Source: Planctomyces sp. (GTDB lineage: Bacteria; Planctomycetota; Planctomycetia; Planctomycetales; Planctomycetaceae). Taken from it: a stretch of 59,384 bases of DNA. Positions 54,239 through 59,384 of this stretch are shown in pieces. Position numbers and translations under genes: made by a program. The stretch's first letter is position 1. Each line of letters opens with the position of its first letter. Under the pieces are notes generated by a model, which was given only the letters and a program-made list of their open reading frames with translations, did not search any database and was not told where the DNA came from. The stretch is taken from the NCBI GenBank assembly GCA_013822855.1, contig PNLE01000002.1, positions 1-59,384 of the forward strand. The letters run 5' to 3'.

Positions 54239-55303
54239 ATGACATCTCCGCTGGCGAAGAATCAAGTGCGGTCTCTGCGGATCGCCGCCGGTTTGACGCA
54301 GACCGAGCTGGCCGAACGTGCGGGGGTGTCGCGCACGGCGGTGACGGCGATCGAAGGTTCGCGGCTGGTTCCCTCCGTGGCGACGGCCCTCGCGCTGGCG
54401 AAGGTGCTGGGGGCGACGGTTGAAGATCTTTTTCGCGAAGGAGAGGCGGAGCAGGGCCAGCCGGTCGTCGAGTGGGCGTGGCCGCCGCACGATCACTTCT
54501 CGCCATCGGGTGCTGGGACGCCGCGGCATCGGGCGGAGATTGCGGGGCGCGTGGTGCAATACCCGGCGAGCGCGCAGCCCATGTGGTCCCCCTGGCCGGA
54601 AATGGGTGGGGAGGACGCCGGTGCCTCCGCCGGTGAGACACTCGTGATCGCCGGGTGTGATCCGGCTGTGGGTCTCTTGGCGCAGCGGTACGCGGCGGCG
54701 ACGGGTCTGCGGTTGCTGGTTGTGCCGCGTTCCAGCAGGGCGGCGCTGGAAATGCTGGCCCGGGGGCTGGTTCATCTGGCGGGGCTGCACTTCTCGACGA
54801 GCGACGATCCCGATCGAAATTTGCAAGTGGCGAAGGAGCTGCTTCCGGCGAAGTTCCAGTTGCTGCGGATGGCCCAGTGGGAAGAGGGGATCGCCGTCGC
54901 ACCATCAGTGAAATTGAAGACGGTCGCGGCCGCCGGCAAGGCGAAGCTGACGTGGGTGGGTCGGGAGGCGGGTTCCGGCGCGCGGCGGTGTCTCGACCGG
55001 CTGTTCGATGGTCGCACCACACCCCGGCGTCAGGCGAGGAACCATCGGGGCGTGGCGGAGGCGATCCAATCGGGCTGGGCCGACGCGGGTGTGTGTGTGC
55101 GTTTGGCCAGTGCGGAGGCGGGCCTCGACTTCCTGCCATTGGAGCGAGAGGCCTACGATGTCTGCATCCCGGAAGCGTTAGTGCACGATCGGCGGGTCAA
55201 GGCGTTCATTCAGGTGGTGAAGTCGGCCAGTTATCGAAAGATCATGTCCGCGCTCCCCGGCTACGACATGAAGGAAACCGGCAGCCTCTTCGGGTCCCGC
55301 TGA
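54239..55303 (+). CDS. XRE-type regulator with periplasmic-binding-protein-like domain
   Basis: This 354-residue cytoplasmic protein begins with a helix-turn-helix of the XRE/Cro type (about residues 8-62, with LRIAAGLTQTELAERAGVSR and TALALAKVLGATVEDLF). The rest (about 130-340) resembles the substrate-binding fold found in molybdate-binding regulators (COG1910), with VIAGCDPAVGLLAQRYAAAT, HLAGLHFSTSDDPDRN, WVGREAGSGARRCLDRLF and AEAIQSGWADAGVCVRLASA. It should sense a small anion or cofactor and act as a one-component regulator. Molybdate is only one possibility; no transport or cofactor genes are adjacent. Autoregulation is suggested by direct repeats just upstream. Confidence 0.88.
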   Translation: MTSPLAKNQVRSLRIAAGLTQTELAERAGVSRTAVTAIEGSRLVPSVATALALAKVLGATVEDLFREGEAEQGQPVVEWAWPPHDHFSPSGAGTPRHRAEIAGRVVQYPASAQPMWSPWPEMGGEDAGASAGETLVIAGCDPAVGLLAQRYAAATGLRLLVVPRSSRAALEMLARGLVHLAGLHFSTSDDPDRNLQVAKELLPAKFQLLRMAQWEEGIAVAPSVKLKTVAAAGKAKLTWVGREAGSGARRCLDRLFDGRTTPRRQARNHRGVAEAIQSGWADAGVCVRLASAEAGLDFLPLEREAYDVCIPEALVHDRRVKAFIQVVKSASYRKIMSALPGYDMKETGSLFGSR

Positions 55304-55518
55304 ACAGCAATTCACCGCCACAACTTCTCGCTCTTCCCCTCACTTCCCCAGTCGGGCGGCTCCATCTTCCCTCAAACGCCGCTTTCCGGTAATTTCCATC
55401 AGATTCCGGCATCTTCCGCCGGTACCGGGGTGATGGATTCACTTCGGAGGCGTGAAAACTGGTCTTTTCCAGTTGGAATTCGCCAATCGCCTTGAAACGC
55501 TTCAGCTAAAGGTCAGGC

Positions 55519-58500
55519 ATGGACGCCAATCGGATCGCGCCGCGCGCGGGCGGGTCTTCGACGTTTTACGGCACCACGGTCGGCACAGTCCGCCGTCTGG
55601 CCGCCGCATCCTTCTCCTCCCGCTTGGCTCAAGCAACAAACCGTCTGGGTGGGATCGCCCTGCGGCAGATGGTCGCCAGGCATGTCTTCACCCTTTGGGG
55701 ACTGGGAACTGGTGCGCTGCTCATGGGACAGGCGATCGAGGCCACCTGGGGCAGTCTGGAACCTTGGAAGTCGTGTGCCCTGGTCGCGCTCGTCCTTGGA
55801 GCCGCCGTGGGTGCCATGCTGCGTGTCGGTCGGGCCAAGTCGTCGGCATCGACCGCACAGGGCTGGCCGGCCCCACTACTGGGTTCGATCCTGTTCGCCA
55901 CCTGCGTCTGGTTCTGGATCGGGCCGCTGTGGCTCTCGATTCCTGTGAAACTGTTGACCTGGTTCTCCATTGAAACCTTGAGTCACGGCACGGGCTTCGT
56001 TCCTGTCGCCATGTTCATCGCCATGGCCACCGTCGGAGTGACGAGTGGCCTTTGCGTCTGGTCGCTCAAGGAGCTCCGCGTCCTCTGCGAGGAAGCGCAG
56101 TCTGCCCCAAAGGTGAATGACTCGCCTGCCTCCCTCTCAATCGGCCATTCCGGCTGGATGGCGTGCGGCCTGGGACTGGGGATGCTGCTGAGTGCGGCTC
56201 TCTTGGCCTACGGAGCCTCCCCTTCGATCCTCCTGGGTTTGGCGGGATTGGCAACGGGAATTCCCGGCGTCTGGCGTTGGATGGATCTTCATCCCGCAGA
56301 AGGCCTACCGACATCCCACCACCTCACATCCTCGGCGAACTCCGTCCTTTCCGCCGAATCGAGAAGCCTGCCGATCCTGTTGATTCTCGGCACTGCAGCG
56401 CTGGTCGCAGGGACGGCGCTCTGGGGTGTCGAACGTCTGGTCAACGACCGGATCCCTTCGGGATCCTACATGGCCACGGCACTGGCCGTGGGCTGGCTGA
56501 TGGGCTGGGCCGGCGCGACGTCTTGGACATCGCGCCGCCGTTCCCAATCCGGAGGAGTGCCGGCCATATCTCCTCGCCATACCTCCCATCAATGGGCCAT
56601 GGTCTGGTTCGGCATCGCGGGACTGGCCCTCAACCTGCTGCTGCTGCCAGCCTTCACCGAAGCGTTGCTCAGAACAAACGCGTCCGTCAACTGGTCGACG
56701 GGTGTCTGGGCGATCCGCATGGTTTTTGCCTCGGTGATGGTCTGGCCCGCTGGTTGGCTGTTCGGCTGTGCGACCTCATCGGCTGTTATGGTCAAAGTGG
56801 GTTCGGCCCGAAACCTCCTCTGGGGGATCTGCTTCGCCGCTGGCTGGCTGGGTGCTCAATGGCTGGGTCGGCCCCTGCTCGCCCCCATTGAGTTGCTCGC
56901 CGCCAGCATCTGGCTGCTGGCCTTGATAACGATCGGCCCTGTGCTTCTGGCTCTGCGAGGCGATGCCGCTGCGTCATCCGCCAGTGAAGCAGAGCCCGCG
57001 AGTGCCGCATCACTGAAATCTGTCGACTCCCTGCTGAACGGTGGTCGCGGTGCCTGGGCCCTTTCCGCCCGCATGGGATCGCTATTCGCCGTTGTCGCGA
57101 GCCTTGGTTTCTTCGCCAGTCTTCCCTGGGCGATCCACCGCGAATCGCCGGCCTGGAATGCAAGGGCCCTCTTCTCGACGACAGCCTTCGTCGCCTGGCA
57201 TGCAGGCTTCTCTTCCAACATGCTGACCGCGCTCGATGAAGGTCGCGTCACCTCCATCGAGCATGCGCCGAACGGAACGCTCGTTCGCTGGCGGTACAAG
57301 TTCCTCGAAGATGTCACCCGGGTGAACGGCATTCCTTTGCCGCCGATCAGCCAGGATCCGCGGGTGGTGCCCCAATCGGTTCCGGAACTGATCCTGACCA
57401 CGTTGCCGATGGTGATGCATCACGAGGCCCGCAGCGTCCTGCTGCTGGGGGTCGGCTCGGGCCTGCCGCTGGTCACGCTGGCCGATCTGCCACTTCAGAA
57501 CATCACCTGCCTCGAAGGGGATCAGCGGAATCTGGCGCTGGCCCGCGCTCATGTCGCACCCACCCTCGGGGCGGCCCTCGATGAGCGATTCCACATCCAC
57601 AACGTCGATCCCGCCTGGGGAACTGCAAGCCTCTCAGGGAAGTTCGATGTCGTCATCTCGGCTCCGTCGCTCACTTCGACCGATCGTGGCATCCCGTTCG
57701 CGACCCGTGAGCATTATCTCTGCTGCGCCGAACGCCTCGCCGATGACGGCATTTTCTGCCAACGCTACGAGTGCGTCGATTACGGCCCGCAGGTGCTCGT
57801 CGATGTCGCACGCACCCTCCGCTCCGTCTTCCGCGAAGTCTCCCTGGTGCAGACCGGCGTCCCCGGCGAGGCTCTATGGATCGCCACCAACTCAAAACAA
57901 GGCCTCGTTCGCGAGGGATTGCTCTCCCGCACACGATCCCCCCAGATGCGGCGCATCCTCGCCCAGGCCGGCTGGGACTGGTCGATGATGGCGGGCCTGT
58001 CGCTGGTCGATGACGCCGCCCTGGGCGAGCTCGATGGCGGCCCCACGCAGCCTCATCTCCGGTACGCCCGGTCGAACACCGTTCGTTCGAGCCATCTCGC
58101 CTGGCTGATGCCGATCGAAACGATGCGCTGGGACACCAAGCTCCAGCAAACCCAGGCGCTGCTGAGCGCGGCCCGTACCACCGAGCCGGTCTACCCGCCG
58201 CTGCCGATTCCCTACGATCCCGAATCGGGCGACGAACCACCGGCTGTCGCCTATCGTCGCACGAGCTTGCTCATGGAAGGAATGGGCTTCGATGGCGAAG
58301 ATCCCGACTTGATTCGCCGCCTTGAAGAGATCGTGGCCCAGAAGCATCTCATCCACGACCACCCCGAAGCGTGGTGGTGGGAGTATCGCAAGACGATCAA
58401 GGAACGCCTCGGCAAGCCGCCGGTGGCCTCCGTCCGGCTGGCGACGGCCCAGGCGCTCAAGGGTGGCATGCTCCCCGATTACGCCCGTCGCAAGGATTAC

Positions 58501-59079
58501 TTCCAGCACCTGGGCGAGGCGATCCGCTCTCCCAACCCGGCTGCGGAAGTCGAGGGGGTGTTGCGGTTCGAGGACACCTACGATCCGCTTCTTTCGCCCT
58601 TCATTCATCAGGAGGTGGCGGAACTGCTGCACAAGGGGGGCGATTCCTCCGCAGCCGATGAACTCCGCCACAGGCTGCACCTGGTCTACTTTGCCCCTTC
58701 GTTCGATTCGTCGGTGCGGAACGTGCAGCAAGCCTTGGAACTGGTGCTCGATCATCCTGAGACGATCGTCGACGACTCCGCTCGTTACGATCTGGTCCTG
58801 AGCCTTTTGCATGTCATGCGGAACCGCTGGAATCTGCGGACATCCCAGACCCTCAAATCCGTCCGGCTGACACTCCGCGACATCGACGTCTGCCTGATCA
58901 CGGCCCGTCGCGGCAAAGAGATGCTGGGCCAACTGGCCGACAGCGGCGTCTCGGATCCCGGCGATTGGAAGCTACGCGAGCAAGGCCTCGACCGCCTGTT
59001 GCTGCAACCGCTGGAAACCTACCGCGACACCCTCCGCAACGCCAAACCGGAGTTCAAGGAACCGACCGCGAAGAAGTAG
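55519..59079 (+). CDS. Large polytopic membrane protein with methyltransferase-like domain
   Basis: This 1186-residue protein has about 12 hydrophobic segments in its first 560 residues, for example VFTLWGLGTGALLMGQAIEA, WMACGLGLGMLLSAALLAYG and LLWGICFAAGWLGAQWLG. A domain with a spermidine-synthase/methyltransferase fold follows at about residues 610-800: VLLLGVGSGLPLVTLADLPL near 641, then CLEGDQRNLALARAHV. The aminopropyltransferase catalytic Asp region reads DVVISAPSLTS, lacking the usual acidic residues, so polyamine synthesis is unlikely. The C-terminal 350 residues are helical and unknown. The family (spermine/spermidine synthase-like fused to a membrane part) is found in planctomycetes; function unknown. 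AAAGG precedes the ATG. Confidence 0.85.
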   Translation: MDANRIAPRAGGSSTFYGTTVGTVRRLAAASFSSRLAQATNRLGGIALRQMVARHVFTLWGLGTGALLMGQAIEATWGSLEPWKSCALVALVLGAAVGAMLRVGRAKSSASTAQGWPAPLLGSILFATCVWFWIGPLWLSIPVKLLTWFSIETLSHGTGFVPVAMFIAMATVGVTSGLCVWSLKELRVLCEEAQSAPKVNDSPASLSIGHSGWMACGLGLGMLLSAALLAYGASPSILLGLAGLATGIPGVWRWMDLHPAEGLPTSHHLTSSANSVLSAESRSLPILLILGTAALVAGTALWGVERLVNDRIPSGSYMATALAVGWLMGWAGATSWTSRRRSQSGGVPAISPRHTSHQWAMVWFGIAGLALNLLLLPAFTEALLRTNASVNWSTGVWAIRMVFASVMVWPAGWLFGCATSSAVMVKVGSARNLLWGICFAAGWLGAQWLGRPLLAPIELLAASIWLLALITIGPVLLALRGDAAASSASEAEPASAASLKSVDSLLNGGRGAWALSARMGSLFAVVASLGFFASLPWAIHRESPAWNARALFSTTAFVAWHAGFSSNMLTALDEGRVTSIEHAPNGTLVRWRYKFLEDVTRVNGIPLPPISQDPRVVPQSVPELILTTLPMVMHHEARSVLLLGVGSGLPLVTLADLPLQNITCLEGDQRNLALARAHVAPTLGAALDERFHIHNVDPAWGTASLSGKFDVVISAPSLTSTDRGIPFATREHYLCCAERLADDGIFCQRYECVDYGPQVLVDVARTLRSVFREVSLVQTGVPGEALWIATNSKQGLVREGLLSRTRSPQMRRILAQAGWDWSMMAGLSLVDDAALGELDGGPTQPHLRYARSNTVRSSHLAWLMPIETMRWDTKLQQTQALLSAARTTEPVYPPLPIPYDPESGDEPPAVAYRRTSLLMEGMGFDGEDPDLIRRLEEIVAQKHLIHDHPEAWWWEYRKTIKERLGKPPVASVRLATAQALKGGMLPDYARRKDYFQHLGEAIRSPNPAAEVEGVLRFEDTYDPLLSPFIHQEVAELLHKGGDSSAADELRHRLHLVYFAPSFDSSVRNVQQALELVLDHPETIVDDSARYDLVLSLLHVMRNRWNLRTSQTLKSVRLTLRDIDVCLITARRGKEMLGQLADSGVSDPGDWKLREQGLDRLLLQPLETYRDTLRNAKPEFKEPTAKK

Positions 59080-59089
59080 TCTCAGTCGT

Positions 59090-59136
59090 CGCGAACTCCC
59101 GGCGGGTCACCAACCTCCGGGAGTTCGCGTTTTATT
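59090..59136 (+). terminator. Intrinsic terminator after the large membrane protein gene
   Basis: A perfect 13-base-pair stem (59090-59102 with 59117-59129) closes a 14-base loop and is followed by TTTTATT, 11 bases after the stop codon. Confidence 0.93.
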
Positions 59137-59322
59137 CACTCACGAAAACTCGGGGCGAAACAATCGTTGCCCGATTTTCCTCATGAGAGCGTTCGGCATA
59201 GGCGAGGGGCCATTGCAACAGGCTGGCTGCCCGACATGGCGAGCGCGACGTCGCTTCCCAAGGAAGCTCATTGGCGGGCGATGTAGCCTCTTGTTCTGAG
59301 ACGCGTCATATGTGGGAACTCG

Positions 59323-59384
59323 CCCTCACCCCGACCCTCTCCCATAGGAATGGGCGAAGGGGCAATTGACCCTCGCCCGGTACT
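59323..59384. repeat. Dispersed CCCTCACCC...CCCTCTCCC repeat, cut by the window end
   Basis: CCCTCACCCCGACCCTCTCCC-type blocks, an inner CCCAT-AGGA-ATGGG hairpin, and the terminal ACCCTCGCCCGGTACT make up the element. The last 16 bases are the exact reverse complement of 8913-8928, showing a second copy of the same family 50 kb away. Confidence 0.75.

Larger units (their letters stand above)
59080..59384. other. Right end of the window, intergenic
   Basis: After the terminator at 59090-59136 I see no coding sequence in the last 250 bases. The final 62 bases are a dispersed CCCTCACCC-type repeat, which runs off the window. Confidence 0.55.

Noticed and set aside
57448-57690. Annotation of the large membrane protein as spermidine synthase
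   Set aside because: The acidic catalytic motif is replaced by ISAPS and the chain has a large membrane part, so aminopropyl transfer is unlikely.

Overview
The window reads as a high-GC chromosome segment from a member of the Planctomycetota, most likely in or near the order Planctomycetales. The markers are lineage-typical families: a DUF1501 twin-arginine protein, a PSCyt/DUF1549-DUF1553 cytochrome-like protein, a DUF1559 prepilin-like protein (N-terminus RRGFTLIELLVVIAIIAI), a Cys-type sulfatase, an FHA-kinase and a large membrane protein with a SAM-binding fold. I placed 45 protein genes (one of them a partial reading frame at the left edge) and found no rRNA, tRNA, CRISPR array or transposase gene. 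Starts are chosen by eye from ribosome-binding sites and family lengths, and several are flagged as uncertain.

Layout. 1-6.6 kb: a GspE/PilB secretion ATPase (+), a glycolate oxidase FeS subunit and a Mn-type superoxide dismutase (-), then Nudix, DapA-like and rhodanese genes (+). 6.6-14.4 kb: one long minus-strand cassette read from an ECF sigma factor through a probable anti-sigma factor, a coiled-coil exported protein, the PSCyt/DUF1549-DUF1553 protein, the DUF1501 protein and a small secreted helical protein, closed by an intrinsic terminator. 14.5-18.9 kb: nrdR, sulfatase, a DUF3592-like membrane protein, a zinc-ribbon membrane protein and a beta-propeller lactonase. 19-22.8 kb: a minus-strand thioesterase, UvrD-like helicase and efflux-adaptor run. 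23-25.7 kb: two unknown genes and ribD. 25.8-29.4 kb: a SEC-C protein and a repeat-type protein. 29.5-33.1 kb: a two-gene translationally coupled unit that looks like a pilus or type II secretion inner-membrane platform (PilM/PilN-like, then PilO-like with extra periplasmic domains). 33.5-40.2 kb: leuB, an M28 peptidase with PDZ, a HAD phosphatase, an FHA-kinase and an ABC-2 permease. 40.5-48.2 kb: the pyruvate dehydrogenase complex (aceE, aceF, lpd), split by an inserted ImmA-like metallopeptidase/PIN-domain pair on the opposite strand. 48.4-59.4 kb: a receiver-domain protein, an O-acetylhomoserine sulfhydrylase, a lipoprotein/DUF1559/OB-fold group, an XRE regulator with a periplasmic-binding-protein-like domain, and a 1186-residue membrane protein with a methyltransferase-like fold.

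The genes that most clearly work together are the pyruvate dehydrogenase subunits, the PilM/N-PilO pair (perhaps with the GspE ATPase of the same window), and the sigma-factor-led cassette, which combines a dedicated regulator with surface or periplasmic proteins of unknown biochemical role. The rest is a mixture of housekeeping genes and lineage-specific exported proteins. The strongest candidates for undescribed biology are the sigma-led cassette, the pilus-like platform pair and the module inserted in the PDH locus.
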